In this document: positions 33,369 through 42,926 of the stretch, piece by piece | Position numbering within the stretch: the first letter of the stretch is position 1 | Layout: each line of letters opens with the position of its first letter | DNA from: an uncultured Spirochaetales bacterium | Lineage (GTDB): Bacteria > Spirochaetota > Spirochaetia > Sphaerochaetales > Sphaerochaetaceae | Assembly (NCBI GenBank): GCA_944393005.1 | Contig: CALXYO010000011.1 | Location: 1 to 64,000, forward strand | DNA: 64,000 bases | Direction of reading: 5' to 3' | Notes under the pieces: model-generated | Told to the model about the DNA's origin: nothing | Databases searched by the model: none | What the model saw: the letters and a program-made list of their open reading frames with translations, nothing else | Made by a program: the position numbers and the translations under genes

Positions 33369-34229
33369 ATGAACAAAGAGAAAGTCAGACCATACCTTTA
33401 CATATTGCCGGCCCTGTTTCTGGCTTTTGTCTTTGTCTACATTCCTTTCATACAGTCCGTCTTCTCATCATTTTTCTCGATAAGGCAGAACGGTGAATTA
33501 AACAGTTTCACAGGCCTTGAGAATTACAGGAAACTGTTTGCAAATGAAATATTCAGCGAAAGTTTCGCAAATACATTCCGCTTCATGATTCTCTTCGTGC
33601 CGCTGAACATAATACTGATCATGACGGCAGTTCTGCTGACTGAAAAAGAGAGAAAGGGAAACAGGATATACGAAACCGTCTTCATGCTTCCCATGGCGAT
33701 GGGAATGAGCAGCATCGCCCTGATATTCAAGTACATGTTCCGCCCGTCAGTCGGAATAATAAACAGGATCATAGGATATGACATTCCATGGACGAATGAT
33801 GCCTTCTGGGCAATGCTTTCAGTAGCATTCCTGGGCGTGTTCCTGGATTTCGGCCTTGATTACCTGCTCCTCCTTTCAGCACTGCGAAACCTTGACAGAT
33901 CGGTTGTGGAGGCTGCAAGACTTGACGGAGCTTCAGAGGTGCAGGTGTTTTCCAGAATAAAGCTTCCTCTCATAACTCCTACCCTGTTCTTCGTGCTTTT
34001 CATCTCCATAAAGGACGCACTGCTGATCTGCGCCCCGATAATGGTCATGACAGAAGGAGGTCCGTTCCGCTCGACACAGACGATCGTGTACTACTATTAC
34101 ATAGAAGCCTTCAGAAACTCGAATTATGCTGCGGCCTACTCAATAAGCACACTCGTCTTCATAATCGCAGCGCTTATCACATTCCTTTCCGCCAAAATAG
34201 AAAGACAGGGGGTGCACTATGAAAGCTGA
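33369..34229 (+). CDS. Sugar ABC transporter permease, MalF/UgpA type
   Basis: The protein has six membrane helices, starting YLYILPALFLAFVFVYIPFI, and the EAA loop AARLDGASEVQVFSRIKLPLITPT that contacts the ATPase. The ATG at 33369 is chosen because earlier in-frame starts lie inside the promoter; no ribosome binding site precedes it. It overlaps the next permease gene by 11 bp. With the next two genes it forms a carbohydrate importer. No ATPase gene is present, so a shared MsmK/UgpC-type ATPase elsewhere is expected. Confidence 0.9.
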   Translation: MNKEKVRPYLYILPALFLAFVFVYIPFIQSVFSSFFSIRQNGELNSFTGLENYRKLFANEIFSESFANTFRFMILFVPLNIILIMTAVLLTEKERKGNRIYETVFMLPMAMGMSSIALIFKYMFRPSVGIINRIIGYDIPWTNDAFWAMLSVAFLGVFLDFGLDYLLLLSALRNLDRSVVEAARLDGASEVQVFSRIKLPLITPTLFFVLFISIKDALLICAPIMVMTEGGPFRSTQTIVYYYYIEAFRNSNYAAAYSISTLVFIIAALITFLSAKIERQGVHYES

Positions 34230-35034
34230 GAAGGCTGTGCTCTTCATATTGACACTGCTGTTTGCCATTGTGATTGTCTTTCCTTTCGTCTATGCACTTT
34301 CCGCATCCTTCTTCAGCGCAAGCGATTTCGCATCAAGTCCTGCAAGGTTTCTGCCTTCATCATTCAGCTTCAGAAATTATCAGAAGGTGCTCGCAAACCG
34401 CTATTTCCTGCCATACATCATGAATTCCGTTATAACAGGTGTGATGTCCACTGTTATAAGGATGATCATCGCAGTCGCTGCGGCATACGCATTCAGCTAT
34501 TACAGGTTCAGGGGAAGAACCTTCCTGTTCTCGCTGATCGTGCTCACACTGTTCGTTCCATCCGATCTTCTTCTCACCGGAAACTATCTCACGATATACC
34601 GGCTGGGACTCATTGACACATACCTTGGCATAATATCAACCAGCCTGCTGCCGGCCAGCCAGATACTGATGCTCAGACAGTACTTCTGCAGCATTCCATC
34701 ATCCATCCATGACAGTGCGATGATGGACGGAGCCGGAGACGGCAGATACATACTATCGATACTGGTCCCTGTCTCGAAAGCGGTTATCTCCACATTCGCC
34801 CTGCAGGGCTTCATTGCGATGTTCAACAGCTATCTGTGGCCTCTTCTGGTCACGAACAGTCCCTCAATGAGAACAGTGCAGATCGGCATAACAATGCTGG
34901 GTTATGCTGAAAGTCTGGACTATGGTCCGGTCTTCGCAGCGATAATCCTGATTTTCATACCTTTCCTGCTACTCTTCATCTTCATGAGAAAAAGAATAAT
35001 GGAAGCCCTCAGACAGGGCTGCATGTTCATATAG
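34219..35034 (+). CDS. Sugar ABC transporter permease, MalG/UgpE type
   Basis: The 271 residues contain six membrane helices and an EAA loop (SAMMDGAGDGRYILSILVPV) of the MalG type. The periplasmic segment after helix 1 (SSFSFRNYQKVL) is typical of the family. It pairs with the preceding permease, with overlapping translation, and precedes the binding protein by 16 nt. Start GTG/ATG choice: the ATG at 34219 has GGGGG upstream. Confidence 0.9.
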   Translation: MKAEKAVLFILTLLFAIVIVFPFVYALSASFFSASDFASSPARFLPSSFSFRNYQKVLANRYFLPYIMNSVITGVMSTVIRMIIAVAAAYAFSYYRFRGRTFLFSLIVLTLFVPSDLLLTGNYLTIYRLGLIDTYLGIISTSLLPASQILMLRQYFCSIPSSIHDSAMMDGAGDGRYILSILVPVSKAVISTFALQGFIAMFNSYLWPLLVTNSPSMRTVQIGITMLGYAESLDYGPVFAAIILIFIPFLLLFIFMRKRIMEALRQGCMFI

Positions 35035-35050
35035 ACGGAGGTGTGTTTTC

Positions 35051-36391
35051 ATGAAAAAAATCACAGTATTCATCATCTCTCTGCTGCTTGTTTCCCTTTC
35101 CATCTATGCTGCGGGAAGCAGTGAGAACAGCGATGTGATTCATCTTGTCTGGTGGCACAGCAACAGCGGAGTGCTCGGCGAAGCGACAGATGCACTTGTA
35201 GAAGAATTCAACAAGACAACAGGAGCCGAGACGGGAATCGAAGTCGAGGCTGTATATCAGGGAAGCGCAAACGACACGCTGACACGTGTCAAGACGGTAG
35301 CGCAGACAGGCAACACAGACGACCTGCCGGATCTTGTGCAGCTGGATGCCACCGGCGTCGTTGATATGTCAACCTATGAGAATATCTATTACATAGACGA
35401 TCTTGCAGCAGCAAACGGGGATGATCTCTCATTCATGCTGGATCATGCACTTGAAAGCATGCGCTACAAGGGAAAAGTCATCGGACTGCCGTTCAATGCA
35501 TCTACTATCCTTTTCTATTACAACAAAACTCTCTTCGATTCACTGGGATACGAAGCACCGCACACTCTCGACGAGCTCATTGAAATAGCACCGTCCCTGA
35601 TTGGAAAAGATGCAAAGGGAAACATAAGCCGCTATGCGCTTGCGAATGTGCCGACCACATACGAACTGTGTGCATTCATCGGCATGCAGAACGGGCTGTC
35701 CTACATCACTGACATGAAGAACGGACATGAAGGCACTCCCACACACACAGTGTTCAGGAAAGAAGGAACGCTGAATGCTTTCCTTGAAAAATGGAGAGAT
35801 CTGTATCAGACAGGAGGACTTTACAACCTCACAAGCGGTGTGAGTGCAGAGTTCGCTGCCGGCAGGACAGCCTGCATGCTTGCAAGCACAAGCAGCCTCA
35901 CCAGCGTGCTTGAAGCTGTCGGGAACCGCTTCGAACTTGGCGTCGCCCCTCTTCCGATGGTGAATGAGGATGCCACAGGCGGTGTGAACCTCGGAGGAGG
36001 AGCCCTCTTCACATTCCAGAAAGACAGTGAGAGGGAAAGCGCGGTGTGGACATTCATGAAGTTCCTCACAAGCGCACAGGCCCAGCTTTACTGGCACATC
36101 GAGACAGGTTACCTGCCGGTCAACAGATACACTTACGAAATAGATGAGTACAATGCCCATTGTGAAGAGAATCCCCTCTTCCGCGTCGCAAGCGACCAGC
36201 TGCTTGCCTCGAATCCTGAAGTTGTCGGACTGTGGATCCCCAATGCATATCAGGTGTATTACTCGTTCCAGTCAAACATCAGAAGCATGCTTGAGGAGAA
36301 CCTCAGCATTGACGAGACTGTCAGCAGAATGGCAGATGAGATAGACGGTTACCTTGATGATTTCAATGAACAGAACAGCAACCAGCACTAA
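35051..36391 (+). CDS. Sugar ABC transporter substrate-binding protein
   Basis: The 446-residue protein has a signal peptide (MKKITVFIISLLLVSLSIYA) and a mature start AGSSEN without a lipobox Cys, so it may be soluble in the periplasm. The body is a SBP_bac_1 fold: IHLVWWHSNSG, VEEFNKTTG, DLVQLDATG, VIGLPFNASTILFYYNKTLFDSLG and the late AVWTFMKFLTSAQAQLYWHIETGYLPVN. It is similar to glycerol-3-phosphate or oligosaccharide binding proteins (UgpB/MalE); the exact ligand is unknown. GGAGGTG precedes the ATG. Confidence 0.92.
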   Translation: MKKITVFIISLLLVSLSIYAAGSSENSDVIHLVWWHSNSGVLGEATDALVEEFNKTTGAETGIEVEAVYQGSANDTLTRVKTVAQTGNTDDLPDLVQLDATGVVDMSTYENIYYIDDLAAANGDDLSFMLDHALESMRYKGKVIGLPFNASTILFYYNKTLFDSLGYEAPHTLDELIEIAPSLIGKDAKGNISRYALANVPTTYELCAFIGMQNGLSYITDMKNGHEGTPTHTVFRKEGTLNAFLEKWRDLYQTGGLYNLTSGVSAEFAAGRTACMLASTSSLTSVLEAVGNRFELGVAPLPMVNEDATGGVNLGGGALFTFQKDSERESAVWTFMKFLTSAQAQLYWHIETGYLPVNRYTYEIDEYNAHCEENPLFRVASDQLLASNPEVVGLWIPNAYQVYYSFQSNIRSMLEENLSIDETVSRMADEIDGYLDDFNEQNSNQH

Positions 36392-37187
36392 CCTCATCTC
36401 ATTCATGAGAAACGGTGAAAAACGCAAGATGAAGGATATCATCCCTGATCTTGCAGAGTGGGGATACAGGAACATCGACCTCAATTTCTGCGAGATGATG
36501 AATCCTTCATCTGATATCGGAAAAGACTATGTCAGGTTGCTTGAAAGATATAGTAAGGACTATGAACTAAATTACGTCCAGTCGCATGTCCCATACCCCC
36601 GTGACTACATGTCTCTTTCTTATGCTGAAAGGAAATATTCTGATGATCTAATCAAAAGGGCAATCGAATACTCCATATCGCTCGGCGTCAGGGCAGTTGT
36701 CATACATCCGGTAAAGGGAAGCATTGATGACAATGCCGCATACCTTGGAAAATTCCTGCCTCTCCTTGATGGAAGTGACAGCAAGCTTGCACTTGAAAAC
36801 ATGGAAAGCCGTGACGAGATATCCGGAAGCAGCCAGCTTCTGGCGGTAATCGAAGCTGCAGGAACAGACCACCTCGGCATCTGCCTTGATACAGGGCATG
36901 CGCATATGAGAGGTCTTGATGTCGCAGAAGAAGTAAGAGCATACGGGAGTCATCTGATCGCAACCCACATTGCTGACAACCACGGCAGCAGCGATGAGCA
37001 TCTGCTGCCCTTCTTCGGCACAATCTGCTGGGAAGAAGTCATGAAGGCTTTCAGGAGCATAGATTACAAAGGCTGGTACACATATGAATGCATGTTCTTC
37101 ACACAGCACCTTCCGGAAAGCCTCAGAGAAGAGATAGTGAAACTCTCGCTTGAAATCGGGAAAGTGCTTTCAGCTCTCGGTGAATGA
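36366..37187 (+). CDS. Sugar phosphate isomerase/epimerase-like TIM barrel
   Basis: The protein (about 273 residues) belongs to the AP_endonuc_2 TIM-barrel group: YRNIDLNFCEM, YVQSHVPY, GVRAVVIHPVKG, LALENMES, LGICLDTGHAH and ATHIADNHGS carry the metal-binding Glu, Asp and His residues. Such enzymes isomerise or epimerise sugars or inositols. It overlaps the binding-protein gene by 26 bp when started at the ATG at 36366, so it belongs to the uptake operon and probably acts on the imported sugar. It overlaps the convergent merR-type gene by 18 bp. Confidence 0.85.
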   Translation: MNRTATSTNLISFMRNGEKRKMKDIIPDLAEWGYRNIDLNFCEMMNPSSDIGKDYVRLLERYSKDYELNYVQSHVPYPRDYMSLSYAERKYSDDLIKRAIEYSISLGVRAVVIHPVKGSIDDNAAYLGKFLPLLDGSDSKLALENMESRDEISGSSQLLAVIEAAGTDHLGICLDTGHAHMRGLDVAEEVRAYGSHLIATHIADNHGSSDEHLLPFFGTICWEEVMKAFRSIDYKGWYTYECMFFTQHLPESLREEIVKLSLEIGKVLSALGE

Positions 37188-37619
37188 GCAGTTTTCTTTG
37201 AATGCACAGTCTGCGCAAAGCGGGCCGGGACAGTCCTTGAAGCTGTTTCCGGCTCTCTCAAGCTGCATTATGTGCCAGTCGAGTTCACCTATCTCATTTT
37301 CAATTGCATTCTTTCTTTTCTCTGCCTCTTCCTTCTTTCTCCTGTAATTTTCAAGAAGTACGGCACGCCTCTTCTCCCCTGACTCATCATCTCCGCCGAG
37401 AAGTATGATCGCCTTTATTTCCTCAAGGGAAAACGACAGAGCCTTGAGCTCCATTATTCTTTTTATGTAAAGCAGGTCGCTGTCAGAATAAATTCTCTGC
37501 CCGCCCTGTGTCCTGCTCGATGTTTTCAGCAATCCAAGCTCATCGTAATAGCGTATTGTCCGCTGCGTCAGTCCTGTAAGCTCCGCAAGCTGTCCTATTT
37601 TATATGTTTTCTCACTCAT
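37170..37619 (-). CDS. MerR family regulator with Cys-rich tail
   Basis: Residues 6-75 form a MerR DNA-binding domain (YKIGQLAELTGLTQRTIRYYDELGLL, followed by RIYSDSDLLYIKRI). A coiled-coil dimer helix (RKKEEAEKRKNAIENEIGEL) follows. The C-terminus has four Cys in CPGPLCADCAFKENC, which could bind a metal or an Fe-S cluster as in SoxR, though the spacing is different. It may regulate a neighbour; the 149 residues are a normal length. Confidence 0.88.
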   Translation of the reverse strand: MSEKTYKIGQLAELTGLTQRTIRYYDELGLLKTSSRTQGGQRIYSDSDLLYIKRIMELKALSFSLEEIKAIILLGGDDESGEKRRAVLLENYRRKKEEAEKRKNAIENEIGELDWHIMQLERAGNSFKDCPGPLCADCAFKENCSFTES

Positions 37620-37675
37620 CGGATGCAGTTTAGATATTTTTTAGCCAAATTGAAAGAAAAAAATGTATATAGGGT

Positions 37676-38371
37676 ATGACATATGAAAACAGCAAAGCAG
37701 TCTGGACTGCGCTCAGTGAAATCGAAAGACAGGACAGACCAAGGGAAAAAATGGAACTGAAGGGAGCCGGGAGCCTTTCGGATCTCGAGCTGATCATGCT
37801 GCTTGTATCATCAGGTACGGCGGAGAGACCTGTGAATGAAGTATCCTCAGAACTTCTGGCACTTCTTGATAAATCAGAAGAGCCGGACTACAAAAGCATC
37901 TGTGCGATAAAAGGCCTGGGAAGAGCCAAAAGCTCACAGATACTCGCCGCACTTGAACTGGGACGCAGGAGAATGAAGAAATACGGCATAGGGCCGTCTA
38001 TCTCTTCCCCAGGTGACATATTCCGTGAAGTCCGTCATTATGCGACGAGGGATCAGGAACAGTTCATAGTTCTTGTACTCAACGGTGCGCATGAAGTGCT
38101 GAACGTATTCGTCGCAACGGTCGGCCTTGTGAACAAGACTCTTGTGCACCCGAGGGAAATATTCTCCGATGCGATCCAGAGACGAGGTACAGCCATAGCA
38201 ATAGCCCACAACCACCCGTCGGGAAAACTAGATCCGAGTGAAGACGACATCAATGTGACGAAGAGAATACTCATCAGCGGTGACATACTCGGAATCAAGG
38301 TGCTTGATCACATAATATTTTCATCAAGCAGTTACTATTCTTTCCTTGAGCACGGGCTCATGGACAGATGA
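37676..38371 (+). CDS. radC: RadC/UPF0758 family protein
   Basis: The 231 residues comprise an N-terminal HhH-like region (LKGAGSLSDLELIMLLVSSGT, CAIKGLGRAKSSQILAALELGRR) and the C-terminal JAB/MPN-type metal domain with the HNHPSG-x6-SEDD motif (HNHPSGKLDPSEDD). Despite the name, a DNA repair role is not established for the family. The ATG follows AGGG closely. It is monocistronic and has its own terminator. Confidence 0.92.
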   Translation: MTYENSKAVWTALSEIERQDRPREKMELKGAGSLSDLELIMLLVSSGTAERPVNEVSSELLALLDKSEEPDYKSICAIKGLGRAKSSQILAALELGRRRMKKYGIGPSISSPGDIFREVRHYATRDQEQFIVLVLNGAHEVLNVFVATVGLVNKTLVHPREIFSDAIQRRGTAIAIAHNHPSGKLDPSEDDINVTKRILISGDILGIKVLDHIIFSSSSYYSFLEHGLMDR

Positions 38372-38381
38372 GAATCCGTAT

Positions 38382-38412
38382 GAGATGCAGAAAACATATC
38401 TGCATCTCTGTT
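38382..38412 (+). terminator. Terminator of radC
   Basis: A perfect 10-bp stem, gagatgcaga and tctgcatctc with a 7-nt loop, is followed by tgtttt. It lies 11 nt after the radC stop. Confidence 0.8.
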
Positions 38413-38509
38413 TTATAAATTATCAATAATTCAATCCTAAATAGGTATAAAATATTTTAAATAATGATATATAACACAGAAACACGGCTGGCTGCTGATG
38501 ATTTCTTCA

Positions 38510-39097
38510 TCATTTCACTTTCACACCGAATAGCCGGACTATATCCATAGCCTGTGAGACATCAAGCTGTGCACCACGCAGCTCCCTGAAACTTTCGCTC
38601 ATGAAAACAGATGCAAGAGTGCTTCCTGCCAGATTTATATCCTTGAGCATGGTTGCGGAAAGCGAGGCTCTTTCCATATTTGAATCCATGATTGCAAGTC
38701 CTTTGTGCCTTACTGATGAGAAATCAGACTCAGAGAGGTTGCACTTTGAAAATGATACCTTCTGCATGCTGCAGTCATTCATGCAGGAATAGACAAGATA
38801 GCAGTCAGTGAAACTCACATTCCTGAACACTGACGATGAAAACATGCATCCCCTGAGCTGGCAGTTTGAGAATGTGACATTCCTCATCAGGGAAGATGAG
38901 AAAACAGACCCGCTGAAATCGCAGTCCGAGAAGTTGCAGTCTATAATTGAGGCACTGGAGAAATCACAGGAAGTGAAGGAACACGAATTGAAGGATGATG
39001 AGATAAAAGAATGAGAGGAGAAATCTTCTCCTCCCACGGCAATACCGTCCAGAGTGACGGTTTCAAGCGTATTATCTGAAAAGTACTCTTCAATCAT
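38510..39097 (-). CDS. Pentapeptide-repeat-like protein
   Basis: About 25 loose repeats of the A(D/N)LXX kind, here often S-x-F-S/N-x-C, fill the middle (SSFNSCSFTSCDFSSASIID; NFSDCDFSGSVFSSSLMRNV), giving a right-handed beta helix. The ATG at 39097 follows the hisIE stop by one base (TGATATG), so it can be read by coupling; an in-frame ATG at 39127 would overlap hisIE by 29 bp. It is therefore the last gene of the histidine operon, although no link with histidine synthesis is known. Many Cys residues are unusual for the family. Confidence 0.72.
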   Translation of the reverse strand: MIEEYFSDNTLETVTLDGIAVGGEDFSSHSFISSSFNSCSFTSCDFSSASIIDCNFSDCDFSGSVFSSSLMRNVTFSNCQLRGCMFSSSVFRNVSFTDCYLVYSCMNDCSMQKVSFSKCNLSESDFSSVRHKGLAIMDSNMERASLSATMLKDINLAGSTLASVFMSESFRELRGAQLDVSQAMDIVRLFGVKVK

Positions 39098-39098
39098 A

Positions 39099-39734
39099 TC
39101 AGCGGGAATGTCTTCCTTTGAGCACATCCACAACTTCGGCAAGTTTTGTATCTTTCTGTGCGAGCAGCACAAGGAAATGATATACGAGATCCGCTGCCTC
39201 GCCGAGGAAAAGCTCCTTGTTGTCATCCTTGGATGCTATGATCAGCTCAACTGCCTCTTCACCGACTTTCTGGGCTATCTTGTTGAGCCCCCTGCTGAAA
39301 AGATGATTTGTATAGCTGCCTTCCTGAGGATTGTCCCTTCTGTCCTGAATGACATCCTCAAGGTATACGAGGAACTCAGTGCTGGTCATCTCGCCGGGTT
39401 CATTCTCCTCATTGAAGCAGGTGTCCGCACCTGTGTGGCAGACCGGACCGGACGGGATTGCCTTCACAAGCAGTGTGTCATTGTCACAGTCAGTGAGGAT
39501 CTCCCTTACCTGCAGGAAATTTCCGCTTGTCTCGCCTTTGGTCCAGATGCGGTTTCTTGAACGGGACCAGAAAGTGACAAGACCTCTGTCCAGCGTAAGC
39601 TGGTAAGCCTCCTCGTTCATGTAACCAAGCATAAGCACTCTGTGTGTGACGGCATCCTGCACGATGGCGGGAACAAGTCCGCCGCCTTTTTCAAAATCTA
39701 TCTTCATTCTTCTATATTCCTCGGATATTTTCAC
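39099..39734 (-). CDS. hisIE: HisIE, PRA-CH and PRA-PH bifunctional enzyme
   Basis: The N-terminal half is phosphoribosyl-AMP cyclohydrolase with [30 protein letters not shown] and the metal-binding DCDNDTLL plus CHTGADTCF. The C-terminal half is phosphoribosyl-ATP pyrophosphohydrolase with [28 protein letters not shown] and [13 protein letters not shown]. It carries out steps 2 and 3 of histidine synthesis. It overlaps hisF by 4 bp. The length of 211 residues is normal for the fusion. Confidence 0.96.
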   Translation of the reverse strand: MKISEEYRRMKIDFEKGGGLVPAIVQDAVTHRVLMLGYMNEEAYQLTLDRGLVTFWSRSRNRIWTKGETSGNFLQVREILTDCDNDTLLVKAIPSGPVCHTGADTCFNEENEPGEMTSTEFLVYLEDVIQDRRDNPQEGSYTNHLFSRGLNKIAQKVGEEAVELIIASKDDNKELFLGEAADLVYHFLVLLAQKDTKLAEVVDVLKGRHSR

Positions 39735-40498
39735 ACCCTAACAGGAATTCCATGTTCTTGTAAATAGTTTTTCAGATCAGGAATATCAATTTCGTGGTAG
39801 TGGAATACCGATGCGGCAAGAGCAGCAGCCGCATCACAGGAAGGAGAAAATACAGTGAGGAAATCCTCCATCTTTCCGGCTCCGCCTGAAGCGATGACAG
39901 GAATTGACAGACTGCGGCTCACAAGCGATGTGATCTCAATGTCGAAACCGCCTTTCGTCCCGTCAGTCTCCATGCTGGTGAGCAGGATCTCTCCGGCACC
40001 GAGGCTTTCCACACAGCGGGCATGCACAAGCGCATCAAGCCCTGTTGCAGTCCTGCCGCCGTCAATATACACTTCATACCCCGATGGCATATCCGCGTTT
40101 TTCCTCACGTCAATCGCAACAACCATGCACTGACTGCCGAAACGCTGTGCGGAGAGCTTTATTATTTCGCTGTTCCTGACAGCCTGGCTGTTTATCGAGA
40201 CTTTATCGGCCCCGCACAGCAGGATATTCTTCACATCATCGACACTCTTTATTCCTCCGCCCACAGTGAACGGTATGTTTATATTCCTTGCTATCTTCTT
40301 CACAAGTTCTCCTATCGGCTCCCTGCGCTCTATGGTCGCGGTGATGTCAAGGAAAACAAGTTCATCGGCACCTTCATCGCAATAGCGCACGGCATTCTCG
40401 ACAGGATCGCCCGCATCCCTTAGGTCAAGGAAGTTGATTCCCTTGACAGTACGGCCATTCTTGATGTCAAGACATGGAATAATTCTTTTAGCTAGCAT
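39731..40498 (-). CDS. hisF: Imidazole glycerol phosphate synthase, cyclase subunit
   Basis: The 255-residue TIM barrel has the two catalytic Asp in [15 protein letters not shown] and AIDVRKN, and phosphate loops [12 protein letters not shown] and [13 protein letters not shown]. With HisH it converts PRFAR and ammonia to IGP and AICAR; AICAR then feeds purine synthesis, where the AICAR transformylase of this window acts. It overlaps hisA by 7 bp. Confidence 0.97.
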   Translation of the reverse strand: MLAKRIIPCLDIKNGRTVKGINFLDLRDAGDPVENAVRYCDEGADELVFLDITATIERREPIGELVKKIARNINIPFTVGGGIKSVDDVKNILLCGADKVSINSQAVRNSEIIKLSAQRFGSQCMVVAIDVRKNADMPSGYEVYIDGGRTATGLDALVHARCVESLGAGEILLTSMETDGTKGGFDIEITSLVSRSLSIPVIASGGAGKMEDFLTVFSPSCDAAAALAASVFHYHEIDIPDLKNYLQEHGIPVRV

Positions 40499-41208
40499 TC
40501 CTCAGCCTCCCTGAGCTCTTTCAATGACAGTCTTCCTTCATAGTAAGCCTTCCCTACTATTGCCCCGTACAGTCCCATTTCTCTCAGCCGGTCAAGATCG
40601 GAAATACTGCTTATCCCGCCGGATGCTATCAGAGAGACGTTCACACCTGAGAGTATCTTCTCATAAAGACTGAAGCCGGGACCCGACATCATACCGTCCC
40701 TGGAGACATCTGTCGATATGCAGTATCTGATTCCTTTATCAAGATAGGATGAAATGAACGGAACAGCTTCAAGAGAACTTCTTTCAGCCCATGCGCCGGT
40801 GGCAATACAGCCGTCGATACAGTCCGCACCCAGGATTATCCTCTCCTTGTAACGCTCAATCCATTCAATGGCAAGCGGCCGGTTTCTCACAGCCGTTGAA
40901 CCGCAGGTGACGAAAGATGCACCGGCACTGAATGCAGCCTCAAGTGCCTCTGTTGTGTACATTCCTCCGCCATAATCAATGGTAAGGGACGTTTTTGATG
41001 CAATGCGCTCAAGCACGTCAAGATTCCGGGGTTTCCTTTCCCTGGCACCTTCAAGGTCAACGAGATGAAGATGGGAAAGGCCCGCGCATTCAAAAAGCTT
41101 AGCGGTCTCAAGCGGATCAGTGCTGTACACCTTTCCCGTTGAATAATCGCCTTTTGTAAGGCGCACACACTTTCCATCTATGATGTCAATTGCAGGGAAT
41201 ATGAACAT
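40492..41208 (-). CDS. hisA: ProFAR isomerase HisA
   Basis: The 238-residue half-barrel duplicate has [19 protein letters not shown] (Asp8), [15 protein letters not shown] and [16 protein letters not shown] (the second catalytic Asp), then [16 protein letters not shown]. It isomerises ProFAR to PRFAR. It is 3 nt from hisH and overlaps hisF. Confidence 0.97.
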   Translation of the reverse strand: MFIFPAIDIIDGKCVRLTKGDYSTGKVYSTDPLETAKLFECAGLSHLHLVDLEGARERKPRNLDVLERIASKTSLTIDYGGGMYTTEALEAAFSAGASFVTCGSTAVRNRPLAIEWIERYKERIILGADCIDGCIATGAWAERSSLEAVPFISSYLDKGIRYCISTDVSRDGMMSGPGFSLYEKILSGVNVSLIASGGISSISDLDRLREMGLYGAIVGKAYYEGRLSLKELREAEEC

Positions 41209-41211
41209 ACG

Positions 41212-41808
41212 CTATATCTCCATATTCAGGAAATTCTCAAGCAGTATGGAGCCGGCTTTACCGCTTTTCTCCGGATGAAACTGCACACCGAAGAAATTGT
41301 CTCTTTCAAGGGCGGAAGTGTAGCCGAAACCGTAATAGCTGGTAACCGCCGATGTCGCACTGCCCAGAAGCGGGACGTAATAAGAGTGGTCGAAGAAGAA
41401 ATACGAACCGTCTTTTATCCCTTCAAAAAGAGGGCCTTTGAGATCATATGCCGTATTCCATCCGATGTGAGGGATCTTCGGACAGATGGAAGGATCAAAA
41501 CGCCTGACATCCGCATCCACTATCGAAAGCATGCCGGTGTTTCCTTCCTCGCTGAAAGAGCACATGAGCTGCATGCCCAGACATATACCGAGGAATGGAC
41601 GCTTAACGCTTGTCAGCACATCGGCAAGACCTCTTTTTTCCAGCTCCTCCATTGCACTCATCGCATAGCCGACACCGGGGAATATCACCCTGTCGGCTGA
41701 AAGTATTCTTTCCCTGTCTGAAGTCACTTCGGCCTTCTCACCGAGGCGCTCAAGCGCACACAGGACAGAAAAGACATTTCCCGCATTGTAATCCACAACA
41801 GCTGTCAT
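41212..41808 (-). CDS. hisH: Imidazole glycerol phosphate synthase, glutaminase subunit
   Basis: A class I glutamine amidotransferase of 198 residues: the nucleophile is in FLGICLGMQLM, and the His-Glu pair in GVQFHPEKSG. It produces ammonia for HisF. It overlaps hisB by 4 bp. Start ATG at 41808 gives the typical beginning AVVDYNAGNVFSV. Confidence 0.97.
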   Translation of the reverse strand: MTAVVDYNAGNVFSVLCALERLGEKAEVTSDRERILSADRVIFPGVGYAMSAMEELEKRGLADVLTSVKRPFLGICLGMQLMCSFSEEGNTGMLSIVDADVRRFDPSICPKIPHIGWNTAYDLKGPLFEGIKDGSYFFFDHSYYVPLLGSATSAVTSYYGFGYTSALERDNFFGVQFHPEKSGKAGSILLENFLNMEI

Positions 41809-42926
41809 TCAAGAACTCCTTTGCTTGATACCACCTCATTGCTTCCCGGGATCCGTCTGACTGCCATTCTGAGCGCACGGGCGAAAGCCTTGAAAAGAGC
41901 CTCGGCCTGATGATGGGCATTGCCACGGCTCACGCTCATATAGAGATTGCATCTTGCCTCGTCTGAAAAGGACTTGAAGAAATGCCTGATCATCTCGACA
42001 GGAAAAGTGCCTATGCAATCTCTGGTGAAATCCACATCAAAGATCAGATCGGGACGCCCGGAAAAATCTATTGAAACCTCGGCGTGAACATCATCCATGC
42101 ACAGGAGGTCATAGCCGTACCTGCAGATTCCCTTCTTGTCGCCAAGGGCCTTGCTGATGACCTTGCCGAGAGAAAGGGCAACATCCTCCACGCTATGATG
42201 CTCATCAACTTCCAGATCGCCTCTGAATGATGATGTGACATCCACTCTTGCATGCCTGACTATCTGCTCAAGCATATGATCAAAAAAGCCGATGCCTGTA
42301 GTTATTGCCCCCTGTCCGCTACCGTCGATGTCAACAGAAAGAGAGATGCTGGTTTCCTTTGTTTCCCGTTCAATTGAGGCCTTTCTGTGAGTCTTTATAT
42401 CTGAATTGGTGAGAAAAGCGGCCACTTCAAGCCATGAATCTGTTTCAAGTACGACAGATGAAGGAACAGAGTCCATACTCTTTTCATGAAACCATATCCC
42501 CTTTGCTCCCAGATTATGTGCAAGGATCATGTCCGTGGATCTGTCGCCGATGACAAAGGATGAGGAAAGATCATACTCATCACTGAAGAATTCACCCAGC
42601 ATGCCTGTGCCGGGCTTGCGGCCCGGACAGTTGTCCGACGGGAGCGAGTAATCAATGAAAATATCATCAAAGAAGACATCCTCACCTCTGAGAACTTCAA
42701 GAATTCTCTCATGTGCCCTGATGAAATCATCATAGGGGAAAGAAGGCGTGTTGACACCGTCCTGATTCGACACCATGACCAGAAGGAAATCTGTTTTCCT
42801 CCTTATTTCCCTGAGAGCCTCCATTACATGGGGTATGAAATGAATCTTCTCGAGACTGTCGACCTGGGTTTCCTCGACGATCACACCGTCCCTGTCTATG
42901 AACAGCACTGATTTCATGGCTTTCAT
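41805..42926 (-). CDS. hisB: HisB bifunctional: histidinol phosphatase and IGP dehydratase
   Basis: Residues 1 to about 165 are a HAD phosphatase with FIDRDGVIVEETQ and VIGDRSTDMILAHNLG. From about 180 the imidazoleglycerol-phosphate dehydratase follows with DGSGQGAITTGIGFFDHML, DEHHSVEDVALSLG and the second metal site in HHQAEALFKAFARAL. It performs steps 6 and 8 of the pathway. The fused form is typical of enterobacteria and some other groups. It overlaps hisC by 4 bp. Confidence 0.95.
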   Translation of the reverse strand: MKAMKSVLFIDRDGVIVEETQVDSLEKIHFIPHVMEALREIRRKTDFLLVMVSNQDGVNTPSFPYDDFIRAHERILEVLRGEDVFFDDIFIDYSLPSDNCPGRKPGTGMLGEFFSDEYDLSSSFVIGDRSTDMILAHNLGAKGIWFHEKSMDSVPSSVVLETDSWLEVAAFLTNSDIKTHRKASIERETKETSISLSVDIDGSGQGAITTGIGFFDHMLEQIVRHARVDVTSSFRGDLEVDEHHSVEDVALSLGKVISKALGDKKGICRYGYDLLCMDDVHAEVSIDFSGRPDLIFDVDFTRDCIGTFPVEMIRHFFKSFSDEARCNLYMSVSRGNAHHQAEALFKAFARALRMAVRRIPGSNEVVSSKGVLE

